From contig NZ_CP080590.1 of NCBI RefSeq assembly GCF_019504385.1, positions 1,902,001 through 1,966,000 of the forward strand: a stretch of DNA of 64,000 nt, written 5' to 3'. The notes under the pieces were generated by a model. That model was given only the letters and a program-made list of their open reading frames with translations. It had not been told where the DNA came from and did no database searches. The translations under genes were made by a program, and so were the position numbers. Position 1 is the first letter of the stretch. Each line of letters begins with the position of its first letter. This document shows, one piece after another, positions 16,910 to 26,238 of this stretch. This DNA comes from Devosia salina (GTDB lineage Bacteria; Pseudomonadota; Alphaproteobacteria; Rhizobiales; Devosiaceae).

Positions 16910-18145
16910 TCACGCTTGTACGGGCGCCTTGCGGTTCATTTGCCGGAAGCTGGGCAAAGCCACGGGGGCCAGGGTCGCCAGCAGATAGAGGCTCGCCGTC
17001 GCGCCCAGGGCCACCGCGACGCCCACATTCTCCACCAGGAGGCCCGCATAGAGCCCGCCAAACGGGATCAGCGCCCAGGCCTGCGCCCCCACGAGGGCAA
17101 TCACCCTGCCCACCATCGGCGCCGGAATGCGCTCGAACAGCAACGCCCCGATGATCGGGTTGAGAAACCCCGCCGCAAAGCCGCTGAGCACGAAGGCGGG
17201 GAGAATGACCGGCAAGGGCGCTCCCAGCGCCAGCGTCATCAAGGGCACCGGACCGGCACAGACAAAGCCGATTGTATAGATCGTCAGCCTCGGCACCCGC
17301 TCGGCCACCGCCGCCGCCAGCGCCGCCCCGGCAATCGCCGCGCCCGAAAACACGGCGAGCAATATGCCCACCCAGCTCACATCCAGGCCCGACGAGCGGA
17401 CCCAGACCGGCAGCAACAGGGTCGCATAGGCCTGGTCGAACAGGTTCGTGAAAGCGATCATCACCACCAGTCCCACCAGCACGGGATCGCCCCGCAACAC
17501 CGCCCAGCCGGCCGCAAACGCGGCACCATAGGTCTGGCTGGCTTCCGGGGCAGGCTCAGCGGTGGCGGTGTTGGCCGCAAGCGGCACACCGAACCGCACG
17601 ATCAGCGCCGACAACGAGAAAGCCGCCGCATTGGCGATCAGCGCCGGCACGGGCCCGATGATCGCGATCAACACCCCGGCACCTGCCGCGCCCAGCGTGC
17701 CGGCCAGCCTGTCGCTCGCCCCCAGGACCCCGGTCACCCGCTCCAGCGGCACCGCGGACAATTCGGCAATGCGCGGCACCATGGCCTGCTTGGAGGCGTC
17801 GGACGGCGCCCTCAACACGCCGATCAGCGCCACAACCGGCGTCAGCACCCAGATGGACAGGAGACCTGCCCAGAACAAGATGGGTAACAGGGCAATCGCT
17901 GCGACCGAACACGCGTCGCACCACATGGCCACCCGGCGCGCCCCCACCCGGTCGATCAGCGGTCCGCCCAGCGCCTTGGCCAGCACATAGGGCAGCATCT
18001 CGGCCAGGCTGACCGCACCGGTCAACACAGGGTTACCGGTTGTCGTCAGCACCAGCCAGGGAATGGCGATGGCGGACAATCGCGTCCCGCCGGTGGACGC
18101 GACAGTCGCAGCGGCCAGAGCGACGAGCGGCCCGCTCCGGCTCAT
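16910..18145 (-). CDS. Major facilitator superfamily efflux transporter
   Basis: Probable proton-driven exporter with 12 membrane spans, 411 residues. The loop between spans 2 and 3 reads GGPLIDRVGARRVAMW, the usual MFS A-like motif. A polar loop lies near residues 195-215 between the two halves, and the end is basic (RQMNRKAPVQA). The ATG overlaps the stop of the ArsR-type regulator as ATGA, so pump and repressor are cotranscribed. This is a typical drug or metabolite resistance pair. Substrate unknown. Confidence 0.9.
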   Translation of the reverse strand: MSRSGPLVALAAATVASTGGTRLSAIAIPWLVLTTTGNPVLTGAVSLAEMLPYVLAKALGGPLIDRVGARRVAMWCDACSVAAIALLPILFWAGLLSIWVLTPVVALIGVLRAPSDASKQAMVPRIAELSAVPLERVTGVLGASDRLAGTLGAAGAGVLIAIIGPVPALIANAAAFSLSALIVRFGVPLAANTATAEPAPEASQTYGAAFAAGWAVLRGDPVLVGLVVMIAFTNLFDQAYATLLLPVWVRSSGLDVSWVGILLAVFSGAAIAGAALAAAVAERVPRLTIYTIGFVCAGPVPLMTLALGAPLPVILPAFVLSGFAAGFLNPIIGALLFERIPAPMVGRVIALVGAQAWALIPFGGLYAGLLVENVGVAVALGATASLYLLATLAPVALPSFRQMNRKAPVQA

Positions 18146-18741
18146 TTATCCGCTCCATCTTCTGGAGGCAGCGGGAAGACGTGCAGCAGGTACGACACCA
18201 GTTCGACGCCCTCGGACAAGGGCTCGCCCAGCGGAGGCGAGTTCTGCTTGGCTTCCCACAGCACGGCCATCAGCCTGTCGGTCAATTCCCTGGCGGCATC
18301 CGCTGTCAGCGGAATGGTGAAGTCGCTCGCGGTCGAGGCGCCCCGCCATTCGGGCGATAATTGGGTGAAGCGGTCCATGGCCCGCTGCATCTGGTGTATC
18401 TGCCAATTGAGCGCGGCCTGCCCGAAGGCCGCGACCGCATCCAGCGCAACCTCATCGGTGACATCGTCCCGGGTGACTGTGGATTCGTGCGACGCGCGCC
18501 ACCAGCGATCACGGGCGTTTCCGCGCGCCGCGTCCTCCTCGATGAAACCGTGGCGGGCCAGCTGGCGCAGATGATAGCTGGTCGCCCCACTGTTCAGCCC
18601 CAGCCGTTCCGCAAGACTGGTCGCCGTCGCCGGCCCCTCCATGCGCAGCAGGCCAAGCATGCGCAGACGCTGCGCATGCGCCAGGGCGCGCAGCGCCATG
18701 GCATCGGGCTCCACCCTGCTGATCGTCCGTTCATTGCCCAT
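18142..18741 (-). CDS. ArsR-type winged-helix repressor of the adjacent MFS pump
   Basis: A 199-residue regulator. The N-terminal half has the winged helix-turn-helix: ALRALAHAQRLRMLGLL, then GPATATSLAERLGLNSGATS and YHLRQLARHGFIEED. The C-terminal half is a longer ligand-binding part without the Cys/His clusters of metal sensors, so an organic inducer is more likely. I chose the ATG of MGNERTISRV because GAGGCGG precedes it. A 36-bp palindrome lies 36 bp upstream of the start and should be its operator, giving autoregulation of repressor and pump. Confidence 0.88.
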   Translation of the reverse strand: MGNERTISRVEPDAMALRALAHAQRLRMLGLLRMEGPATATSLAERLGLNSGATSYHLRQLARHGFIEEDAARGNARDRWWRASHESTVTRDDVTDEVALDAVAAFGQAALNWQIHQMQRAMDRFTQLSPEWRGASTASDFTIPLTADAARELTDRLMAVLWEAKQNSPPLGEPLSEGVELVSYLLHVFPLPPEDGADK

Positions 18742-18777
18742 GGCCGCCTCGCCTCGAAAAGGATGCAACCACGCTAT

Positions 18778-18813
18778 ATCGCAAACATCTCTTTGCAAAG
18801 ATATGTTTGCGAT
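18778..18813. promoter_or_regulatory. Near-perfect 36-bp palindromic operator
   Basis: Outer arms ATCGCAAACAT and ATGTTTGCGAT enclose a second palindrome centred on CTTTGCAAAG. Only one pair of positions breaks the symmetry. It lies between the repressor gene and the divergent-side neighbour and is the obvious binding site for the ArsR-type protein. Two nested palindromes could hold two dimers. Confidence 0.75.
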
Positions 18814-18838
18814 TTCTGTTCAGGCAGCCAATCCGGGA

Positions 18839-20020
18839 TCAGCAATTGGGCGTCGGCGCGACACCTGCAAACCGGGCGCGAGTCCAGGTGATGAGATCGC
18901 CAACGAGCGGAGAATCCGGAGCCACCACGCCGACATGATCACGGCCTTCATATTCATGAAAATCCAGCGCTACGCCCGTGTCGCACAGCTGCCGCGCGAA
19001 AGCCTGCTGCACCGGCGGCAGCACCAGATCGTCGGTCGCCCCCTGCCCGATGAAGACCGGCATGGCGTATGGGCCCTTCGGAACGTTCTGGCTGAGCCGC
19101 GCGCCCAGCGCACCCTGCCGCGGGTCGGTTCTGAAAATGCCGCCGGCGGGCAATAACGCTGCTTCGGCGACCGAAACCAGAGTTTCAAGACCGCCCACGC
19201 AGCGGCCGGCAATGTCGCCCGACAATCCCGCGCTCGGCCAGCCGACATAGGTTTGGTGGCTCACATCTGCATAGACAGCGGCATAGGCCGCAATCAGATA
19301 GCTCGAGACGATCTTTCCGAACATGCCGCCTTGCGCCGTTTCGACAAGCGAGGGGAGATCGCTAGCCGGAGCAAAGGCCGCAGTCCCAAGAATGTCGATG
19401 TCCGGGGCGTAGTCAGGCGCGCGAATACCGGCCCATAGCGCCGAATTGCCACCCTGCGAATGGCCCCAGACCACCGCTTCGCTACCGATCTCGACGTCTT
19501 GCATCTGTGTCGCGGCGCGGATGGAATCCAGCACGGCCCGGGCAGCATCGTCGCCGACCAGATAGGCATGGCTGCCCTCTGTCCCCAATCCGACATAGTC
19601 CGTGGCAACATAAGCCCAGCCTTCCGCGAGCAGTTCTGGCAAAGCCGGCACATTCGCAAAGGGCGCGAACACCGAGGGCGCGCAACCTGGAAAAATCCCG
19701 GTCGTGCCATGAGCCCAGGCCACCGGTTGTAGAGCCCCGTTGGCACTGTCAGCGACCATGACGACTGCACTGGCGACGGCAGGCGAGTCATCGATGCGGG
19801 TTGTTGAATAAAGGATCAGCCAGGCCCTGGCCCCATCAGGCACATCCTTGGTGTAGGGCCGGACGGCCAGCAGCGTTCCGGGCACCGCAGTGGCTTCGAC
19901 CGAGCGATAGAAGGCGTCCGGATCCGCCGGGCGCGCCCAGACCCAGATGCCTGCCAGGGTCGCCAGCAGCAGCACCACCAGGACCACAACAAATGCACGC
20001 AGCAGCCGCAGCAGGTTCAT
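18839..20020 (-). CDS. Membrane-anchored or secreted alpha/beta hydrolase of the secretory lipase family
   Basis: A 393-residue serine hydrolase. The N-terminus has a strong hydrophobic segment (residues 9-28) after MNLLRLLRAF, acting as signal peptide or anchor, so the enzyme works outside the cytoplasm. The nucleophile elbow is VWGHSQGGNSALWAG; a late Asp (GQGATDDLV) and His (EGRDHVGVV) complete the triad. HGTTGIFPGCAPS upstream fits the oxyanion loop of the LIP family. Four or more Cys may form disulphides. Natural substrate unknown; esters or lipids are likely. Confidence 0.82.
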   Translation of the reverse strand: MNLLRLLRAFVVVLVVLLLATLAGIWVWARPADPDAFYRSVEATAVPGTLLAVRPYTKDVPDGARAWLILYSTTRIDDSPAVASAVVMVADSANGALQPVAWAHGTTGIFPGCAPSVFAPFANVPALPELLAEGWAYVATDYVGLGTEGSHAYLVGDDAARAVLDSIRAATQMQDVEIGSEAVVWGHSQGGNSALWAGIRAPDYAPDIDILGTAAFAPASDLPSLVETAQGGMFGKIVSSYLIAAYAAVYADVSHQTYVGWPSAGLSGDIAGRCVGGLETLVSVAEAALLPAGGIFRTDPRQGALGARLSQNVPKGPYAMPVFIGQGATDDLVLPPVQQAFARQLCDTGVALDFHEYEGRDHVGVVAPDSPLVGDLITWTRARFAGVAPTPNC

Positions 20021-20071
20021 CGGGGTGCCCTCCCGCTGTGACGATAGCAGAGCCCCTTGTCCGCTTCCAGA

Positions 20072-20485
20072 TCAGGCCAGGGCGGCCTGGTCGAAACTCT
20101 TCCGCGCGGCATGGATGCTGTCGATGCTCTCATTGGCCCATGCGATGAGCTGTCCAAAGGGCACGATCAGCGAATGCCCAAGCGCCGTGAGCCGATATTC
20201 CACCGAGGGCGGCTTGGTGTCGAACACCTGCCGCGCCACCAGCCCGTCCCGCTGCAGGTCCCGCAGCGTCTGGGTCAGCATCTTCTGGGAAATGTCGGGA
20301 ATCTCCCGATGCAACTGGTTGAAGCGCTTGGGTCCCGCCGCCAGATACATGACGATCAGCATGCTCCATTTGTCCCCGATCTTGTCGAGCACATTGCGCA
20401 CCGGACAATTGCCCGTCTGGCTGAAGCTCGCAGCCTCGTTCCAGCGCTCCACGAATATCGCCGCCGCGTCCTGACCGCCCTGCAT
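20072..20485 (-). CDS. HxlR-family transcriptional regulator
   Basis: A 137-residue winged-helix regulator. The core reads CPVRNVLDKIGDKWSMLIVMYLAAG, then RFNQLHREIPDISQKMLTQTLRDLQRDGLV, the standard HxlR pattern including the near N-terminal Cys that in redox-sensing members responds to quinones or aldehydes. I chose the ATG of MQGGQDAAAIF because GGAGG lies about 8 nt upstream. It is divergent from a quinone-reductase-like gene, the same arrangement as ytfH-ytfG in E. coli, and probably represses it. Confidence 0.9.
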   Translation of the reverse strand: MQGGQDAAAIFVERWNEAASFSQTGNCPVRNVLDKIGDKWSMLIVMYLAAGPKRFNQLHREIPDISQKMLTQTLRDLQRDGLVARQVFDTKPPSVEYRLTALGHSLIVPFGQLIAWANESIDSIHAARKSFDQAALA

Positions 20486-20514
20486 GCACTTACCTCCAGG
20501 TAATCTTCGACCGA

Positions 20515-20568
20515 AAAAGTGCCTCCTTTGCACGCCGTTCCGGCTGACCTAGATAGGCACTCACTTTT
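20515..20568. promoter_or_regulatory. Divergent regulatory region with inverted repeat AAAAGTGCC / GGCACTCACTTTT
   Basis: Two arms, AAAAGTGCCTCC and AGGCACTCACTTTT, face each other across about 28 bp between the HxlR gene and the reductase gene. The right arm contains ACTCACTTT, close to the ACTTACTTT-type sites known for HxlR/YtfH-like proteins. Predicted operator for the HxlR protein. Confidence 0.55.
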
Positions 20569-20643
20569 CGATACGTACTCTCCATTTGACCCTATATCAA
20601 TGGAGCGGATCGAAAGTCAGACCTGCAATCGCTGGAGATCATC

Positions 20644-21525
20644 GTGACCAAATTTGCCAATTCACCCCTGCTCGTCACCGGCGCCGCCGGCAATCTCGGC
20701 CGCATCGCCGTCGAGGAACTGCTGGCCCGTGGTGCCACCCGCGTCATTGCCGGCTCGCGCGATCCGGCAAAGCTGGCCGACCTGACTGCGCGCGGCGTCG
20801 AAGCCCGCAGAATCGATTTTGATGATCCCGCGAGCCTGGCAGCGGGCTTTGCCGGTGTGGACCGTGTCCTGATCATCTCGACCGGCGATATCGGCCGGCG
20901 CGTTGCCCAGCAGACCGCCGCCGTCGAGGCCGCCAAGGCCGCCGGTGTCAAGCACATCGTCTATACCTCCGCCCCGGCAGCCAGGCCCGATGCCGATGCA
21001 GGCCTCAATCCCGAGCACTTCTGGACCGAAGTGGCGATCGCCGCATCGGGGCTCGATTTCACCATCCTGCGCAATCACATGTATGCCGAAAACAACCTTA
21101 TGGACCTGCCACAGGCTGCTGCCTCGGGTCAGCTCTTCGGCCTGATCGGCGATCGCGGCACTGCCTATGTCACCCGCGCCGACGCGGCCCGCACCGCCGC
21201 CGGGGCACTGCTTTGGGCCGAAGGGAAGACCGTGGAAGACGTGACCGGCCCCGCCCCTGTCACCAATACCGAGCGCGCCACGCTGGTGTCCGAGCTGACC
21301 GGCAAGCCGGTTGCGCTCATCCCGCTGGCACCCGCCGACCTCAAGGGCGGCATGGTCGCTGCCGGACTGCCCGAAGGTTTTGCCGAAGCCCTGGTCGCCT
21401 TCCAGCGCGACGCCGTCAGCGGGCACCATGGCGTGGTAACCGACGTCGTCGAACGCTATTCGGGCCGCGCGCCCCAAGCTCTTGCCGATTTTCTCAAGCA
21501 CAACAGCGCCGCCTTGATGGCCTGA
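20644..21525 (+). CDS. NAD(P)H-binding quinone-reductase-like protein (NmrA/QorB type)
   Basis: A 293-residue atypical short-chain dehydrogenase. The Rossmann motif LLVTGAAGNLGRIAVEELL is at the N-terminus, followed by RVIAGSRDPAKL, which favours NADP(H). KHIVYTSA and FTILRNHMYAEN match the NmrA/QorB family, which lacks the YxxxK catalytic pair of classic SDRs. The start is a GTG with GGAG about 9 nt upstream. Its divergent HxlR neighbour suggests induction by quinones or other electrophiles. Confidence 0.88.
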   Translation: MTKFANSPLLVTGAAGNLGRIAVEELLARGATRVIAGSRDPAKLADLTARGVEARRIDFDDPASLAAGFAGVDRVLIISTGDIGRRVAQQTAAVEAAKAAGVKHIVYTSAPAARPDADAGLNPEHFWTEVAIAASGLDFTILRNHMYAENNLMDLPQAAASGQLFGLIGDRGTAYVTRADAARTAAGALLWAEGKTVEDVTGPAPVTNTERATLVSELTGKPVALIPLAPADLKGGMVAAGLPEGFAEALVAFQRDAVSGHHGVVTDVVERYSGRAPQALADFLKHNSAALMA

Positions 21526-21663
21526 ACCGGAGCGGGTCCGCATCAAATCGCGGGCCCGCCCAATCCACCCAGACGCGCCACGCCCTCGTGCCGCTGGACG
21601 CCTTCGCGACAAACCCCTACAAAAATCGACACAATTGCCGCCGGATGGGGGAGTCGGGTTCTG

Positions 21664-24042
21664 GTGTCTTCGGGTTCTGTCGTTTCGCGACTTGTCGACT
21701 GGTTCACCACGCGACGGTCAATCGGCTTCGGTTTCGAGTATCTGGGCCTGCTGACGCTGCGCTATCCGCGCATTGTCTCCGTCGCCGTCCTGCTCTTCAC
21801 CATCATCTGCTTCTGGCAGGTACCGCGCGCCAATGTGGATGGGGACCTGCTGCGGGTCTACGCCCATTCAGGCCATTATTACGACGCCTACGACAAGCTT
21901 TCGAAGACCTTCGGCACCTTCGAGAACGACATCTATGTCCTGGTCAATTCCCCTAATCTGGTCGATCCGGACGTTCTCGAGGAGGTCCGCAGCCTCGCTT
22001 TCGACCTCGAGCTGAACGAATACGCCGTCGGCACCATGTCGCCCTTTACCCTGCGCAAGCCCAATGGCAGCGGCGGCTCGGTCCCGGCCGTGCCCGAGGG
22101 CATGCTCAATGCCGATGAAGTCGCCATGTCGCTGATGGATCTGCAGCAGAACGACCCCATGATGCGAAACCTCATCACCCCCGACCTCACCGGGGTGGTG
22201 CTGATCATGTTCCCCAACCAGGAGCTGGTGAACCAGAACGGGGCCAAGGCGATGATCGCCAGCCTGCGCGAGACCCTGTCCTATTATCAGGGCAGCGACC
22301 TGCAGATCGAGCTGACCGGCCCGCCGGTCTGGACCTCGGAAATGCTCAACGCCGCGGTGGACGACCAAATCAAGTTCACTGTCTATGGCTTTGGCCTGGG
22401 CGCCTTCATCGCCCTGTTCGCGCTGCGCTCCTTCTGGGGCGCCATCCTGGTGGCGGCGACGCCCTTCGTGGCGGTTGCCTGGTCCATCGGCACGGTGCTG
22501 CTGCTCTTTGGCTCCTTCTCCTTCCTCACCATCATCGTCACCACGCTGGTGCTGGTCATGGCCTTCGCAGAATCCATGTTCTTCGTGTTCAACTGGCTGG
22601 CCTATTGGCGGGACGGCATGGAGCCCAACAAGGCGGTCGACACCACGCTCAAGCTGGTCGGCCCCGCCACCTCCCTGACCACGCTGACCACCATGGTTGC
22701 CTTCGCCTCGCTCTATTTCTCGCCCGGCCAGGGCGTGCAGGAATTTGCCCTGGCGGGCGCAGCGGGTTGCGTGATCATGTTCGTATGCCTGATGACGGTC
22801 ATGCCGCTGCTGCTCAAGCTGGCGATCCGCCTCGGCTTCAAGCTGCCCAAGGCACCCAATTTTGCCCTCAATGCCCCGGTTCCCGCGGCCCTGGGCCTGG
22901 CCATGCGCTTTGGCCGTCCCTTCAGCGTTCTCTCGATACTGCTCACCATCCTCCTGATCGTGCCCTTCTTCCTGATCCAGCCACGCTTTTCCTTCGAGGA
23001 CTACATGGCCAAGGATTCGAGGGCCCTGACGGCCGCCGAAAGCATTGATGAAGGCGTGGGGGGCGTGGCGCCGCTCTATGTGCGCGTCCCGCTCAAGGAG
23101 ATGGATCCCAATGTCGGCGCCGAGGATTTCGAGACCATCCGCAAGGTGCACGAGATCGTCGAGAGCGAACTGGGCGAGAACAAGGTGATCTCGGCCGCCA
23201 GCCTCACCAACTACACCGAAACCGGCTTCAGCCGCGAAGAGGTGTTCGACGCGGTCGGCCCCTTCATGCGCAAGCGCTTCATCACCGAGGACGGCAGCCA
23301 GGCGCTGGTGACCGGCTTCATGCCCACCATTCTTGAAAGCCAGGCGCTCAAGGACATGGTGGCGCGGCTCGAAACCAGGATCGCCGAAGCCGGCATTGCC
23401 GATGCTGAAGTGGGCGGCTTCAGGGTCCTGACCACCTTTGCCACCGACGACATCGTGCGCTCGCTGCAGATCTCACTGGCCGCCAGCGTCCTGCTCAACC
23501 TCGTCCTGATCGGGCTCGCCTTTGGCTCGCTGCGCATGGCGCTGATTTCCGCCGTGCCCAACATGTTCCCCATCCTGGGCACCCAGGCCTGGCTCTGGGC
23601 CACGGGCGCGGGCCTGCAGCTGACCACCGTCATGGCCCTCACCATCGCCTTCGGCATCGCGGTCAACGACACCATCCACATGCTGTCCCATTACATGCAT
23701 GGCCGCCGCGAAGAGCAGCGCAGCCACCTCGATTCGGTGCGCCACACGCTGCATCGCATCGGCGGCGCCATCGTCGCCACCACCGTCATCCTGTGTGCGG
23801 GCACCATTATCGTGGCCTTCTCCGAACTGCCGCAGGTGGCCCTCTTCGGCACCCTCTTCGTGCTGTCGCTGGCCCTGGCGCTGGTGGGGGACCTGTTCAT
23901 GCTGCCCTCGCTGCTGGTGGCGGCGTCGCGCTGGCTGGAAAACCTCACCTCCATCAGGGTGCAGACCGCCGACCATGTGCCCACGCCCGATGATCCGACC
24001 GGCGATACCGATACAAGGCTGGGCGCGAGTGGCGCGAAATAG
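21664..24042 (+). CDS. RND-superfamily (MMPL-type) exporter
   Basis: A 792-residue membrane transporter with two repeats, each of one membrane span, a large periplasmic domain and five further spans. The first span lies at about 36-52 and the following groups at about 238-390 and 600-750. Conserved polar segments such as MALTIAFGIAVNDTIHMLSHYMHG fit the RND/SSD proton-relay helices. It has one RND half per repeat, as in the HpnN/MmpL-like group, so it likely moves lipids or hydrophobic compounds. The start is a GTG. No adaptor protein or outer-membrane channel gene is adjacent. Confidence 0.88.
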   Translation: MSSGSVVSRLVDWFTTRRSIGFGFEYLGLLTLRYPRIVSVAVLLFTIICFWQVPRANVDGDLLRVYAHSGHYYDAYDKLSKTFGTFENDIYVLVNSPNLVDPDVLEEVRSLAFDLELNEYAVGTMSPFTLRKPNGSGGSVPAVPEGMLNADEVAMSLMDLQQNDPMMRNLITPDLTGVVLIMFPNQELVNQNGAKAMIASLRETLSYYQGSDLQIELTGPPVWTSEMLNAAVDDQIKFTVYGFGLGAFIALFALRSFWGAILVAATPFVAVAWSIGTVLLLFGSFSFLTIIVTTLVLVMAFAESMFFVFNWLAYWRDGMEPNKAVDTTLKLVGPATSLTTLTTMVAFASLYFSPGQGVQEFALAGAAGCVIMFVCLMTVMPLLLKLAIRLGFKLPKAPNFALNAPVPAALGLAMRFGRPFSVLSILLTILLIVPFFLIQPRFSFEDYMAKDSRALTAAESIDEGVGGVAPLYVRVPLKEMDPNVGAEDFETIRKVHEIVESELGENKVISAASLTNYTETGFSREEVFDAVGPFMRKRFITEDGSQALVTGFMPTILESQALKDMVARLETRIAEAGIADAEVGGFRVLTTFATDDIVRSLQISLAASVLLNLVLIGLAFGSLRMALISAVPNMFPILGTQAWLWATGAGLQLTTVMALTIAFGIAVNDTIHMLSHYMHGRREEQRSHLDSVRHTLHRIGGAIVATTVILCAGTIIVAFSELPQVALFGTLFVLSLALALVGDLFMLPSLLVAASRWLENLTSIRVQTADHVPTPDDPTGDTDTRLGASGAK

Positions 24043-24219
24043 CGAGCCGCTTGCCGCCCCCCGGTGGCAAAAGCTAATGTTTCCGTGGTGATTCCAGCCC
24101 GACAGCGCGTGGCGCGATCACTTTCGCGAGAACCGGCCGGGTGACCGGCCGAACACGGCTATTGTTGGCCGGCAACGACATGCCGGGGGGCCTGTATTGC
24201 TTTTTGGAGGCATAGCGCC

Positions 24220-24747
24220 ATGATCACTCTTGGACCCCTGACCCGTGCTGCAGCACTGGCAGGTCTCCTGTTTTCCGCCATTGCAGGTGCTACGCCCGTC
24301 GCCGCCGCACCGGCCGATGTCGAGTTGCTCAAGTCCTATATCGGCGAGTGGCGCGGCCGGGGCGTGCTCTATGGGGCGAGCGAGGAATCGGTGGTCTGCC
24401 GCCTGTCGCTGAGCGAAGGCAACCAGGACAAGGTCAATTATAGCGGCCGCTGCGCCCTGGCGGGCACCAATCTCTCGGTGGCCGGAACGCTGGCCTATGT
24501 GGATGCCAGCCGCCGTTTCGAGGCAGCCATGACCTCCAACGCCACCTTCACCGGAATCGCTGTCGGACAGAAGCGTGGCTCGGGCCTGGTCTTCAACCTG
24601 CGCGAGCGGGACCAGGATGAAGAGGGCAAGGATCTCAACATCACGGCGCAGATCCACCTCGACCGGGACGCCATCCAGGTGGTGTTTGAGGTCGTCTATA
24701 TCGATTCAGGTGACAGTTTGCGCGCCGAAGTGCCCTTCTCCCGCTGA
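24220..24747 (+). CDS. Secreted hypothetical protein with a beta-barrel-like pattern
   Basis: A 175-residue protein with a signal peptide (hydrophobic residues 8-28, likely cleavage after VAAA). The mature part alternates polar and hydrophobic residues with GEWRGRGVLYG near its start and two Cys (VVCRLSL, SGRCAL) that could pair. This resembles small lipocalin- or DUF1579-like barrels, but I cannot name the family with confidence. GGAGG precedes the ATG at a usual distance. It lies alone, ended by its own terminator. Confidence 0.72.
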   Translation: MITLGPLTRAAALAGLLFSAIAGATPVAAAPADVELLKSYIGEWRGRGVLYGASEESVVCRLSLSEGNQDKVNYSGRCALAGTNLSVAGTLAYVDASRRFEAAMTSNATFTGIAVGQKRGSGLVFNLRERDQDEEGKDLNITAQIHLDRDAIQVVFEVVYIDSGDSLRAEVPFSR

Positions 24748-24768
24748 CCGGCACATGTGGTTTTCGGC

Positions 24769-24800
24769 GGCGGTATCCTCCTGATATCGCCGTCTTTTTT
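24769..24800 (+). terminator. Rho-independent terminator
   Basis: GGCGGTATC, loop CTCCT, GATATCGCC, then GTCTTTTTT. The 9-bp stem has one G-T pair. It ends the small secreted-protein transcript, 21 bp after the stop. Confidence 0.88.
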
Positions 24801-24858
24801 GTGCCGACCCCTCTGACGCAAGAACAATGTCTTAAGGAGCCGCTGCTAGGGTTCGCGC

Positions 24859-26133
24859 ATGCTTGTGCAACCCTTTGCGCCCGATGACCTGCCTTATGAC
24901 GCCGTCCCTCTGGCGGGCGGAGACGCGGCGTCCGGCCGCGCCTTTCTTCGACGCTTGCGCGACTGTGCCGGCATGGCGGGCGCCGGCCTGGTGGCCCAGG
25001 GCCTGCATTGGGTCGAGATGGACGGAATGGCACCGCCCGAAGGGATCACGCCGGCCATGCTCGGCCTCTCCGGCCGCGTCGCGACCGATGCCGCCTCCAT
25101 GCTCATCGTCGTGCCGATCCCCAGCGTTTATCGCAACGCTCCACATTGGCTGGTGCTCTGGGACTCAGCGCCGCGGCCGGCGGCCGAGGCCAATCTGCTG
25201 CTGGCCCGGGTCACCGAACTGGTCGCCCACGCAGCGATCGAGCGCCGCCGCGGCGCGGAAATCCACCGCCGGCAACTGATCGAGCGCGCCTCGGCCACGG
25301 CGCGCATCGGCATCTGGTCCTGCACCCTGCCCGATGAGACCCTGTCCTGGAGCGACGGCGTCTACGACCTGTTCGAACTTCCGCGCGGCTCGCTGGTCGA
25401 CCGGACCCAGGTGCTCAGGATGTACACCCCGGAATCCGCCGCTCGCATGCAGGTCCTGAGGGCCGATGCCATCGCCCGGCTGGGCGATTTCAACCTCGAT
25501 GTCGAAATCATCACCGCCACCGGCAAGCACCGCTGGATGCGCATTACGGCAACCGTCGATGGCGTGAACGGCCGCGCTCGCCGGATCTTCGGCATGAAGC
25601 AGAACATCACCGAGGAGAAGCTGCTCGCCGAACGCACGCGGCGCCTGGCCGAGACCGACAGCCTGACCGGGCTCGCCAACCGCAGCCTGTTCCAGGCCCG
25701 GCTCGACGACATCCATGGCGCTGTCACGCGAAATCCGGTGGGCACCCTGCTGCTGGTCGACCTCGACCGGTTCAAGGCAATCAATGACGAGCTGGGCCAC
25801 AGCCAGGGCGACGCCTGCCTGGTCGAGGCGGGTCAGCGCCTGGTCGAATGCTGCCCGCCCGGCGCCCTGGTCGCCCGCATCGGCGGCGACGAGTTCGCCA
25901 TCATCATCGACCGGCAGGCCAAGGCCGAAGACATCACCCTGTGCATCCGGATCGTCGAGGCGTTTCGCAAGCCCTTCCACCTGGCCGGCCAGGCACGGCG
26001 AGTCGGCGTCTCCGTCGGCATGGCCCGGCGCGACGGCCAGAGCGCCGACGCCCTCTACCGCAATGCCGACACCGCGCTCTACCAGGCCAAGTCGGCCGGC
26101 CGCGACACCTGGCGTCAATATTCCGCCGCCTGA
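24859..26133 (+). CDS. PAS-GGDEF diguanylate cyclase
   Basis: A 424-residue soluble signalling enzyme that should make cyclic di-GMP. Residues 1-125 look like a GAF-type sensor domain, and 145-250 form a PAS domain (RIGIWSCTLPDETLSWSDG, then RWMRITATVDG and a PAC-like GMKQNITEEK). The catalytic domain from about 262 has DSLTGLANR, LLLVDLDRFKAINDELGH and the intact signature GGDEF at 342-346. The RxxD inhibitory site normally just before the signature is absent, so classic product feedback is unlikely. No EAL domain. Single gene. Confidence 0.94.
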   Translation: MLVQPFAPDDLPYDAVPLAGGDAASGRAFLRRLRDCAGMAGAGLVAQGLHWVEMDGMAPPEGITPAMLGLSGRVATDAASMLIVVPIPSVYRNAPHWLVLWDSAPRPAAEANLLLARVTELVAHAAIERRRGAEIHRRQLIERASATARIGIWSCTLPDETLSWSDGVYDLFELPRGSLVDRTQVLRMYTPESAARMQVLRADAIARLGDFNLDVEIITATGKHRWMRITATVDGVNGRARRIFGMKQNITEEKLLAERTRRLAETDSLTGLANRSLFQARLDDIHGAVTRNPVGTLLLVDLDRFKAINDELGHSQGDACLVEAGQRLVECCPPGALVARIGGDEFAIIIDRQAKAEDITLCIRIVEAFRKPFHLAGQARRVGVSVGMARRDGQSADALYRNADTALYQAKSAGRDTWRQYSAA

Positions 26134-26238
26134 TCGCTTTCAGCTTGCCGTAAGGTTGGTTCGCCATCCTGAATACGTCCCGGCCGTTCGGGACCGGCGC
26201 CTCGCACGTGCCGCGCATCAGGATGAAGGAAAAGGGCC

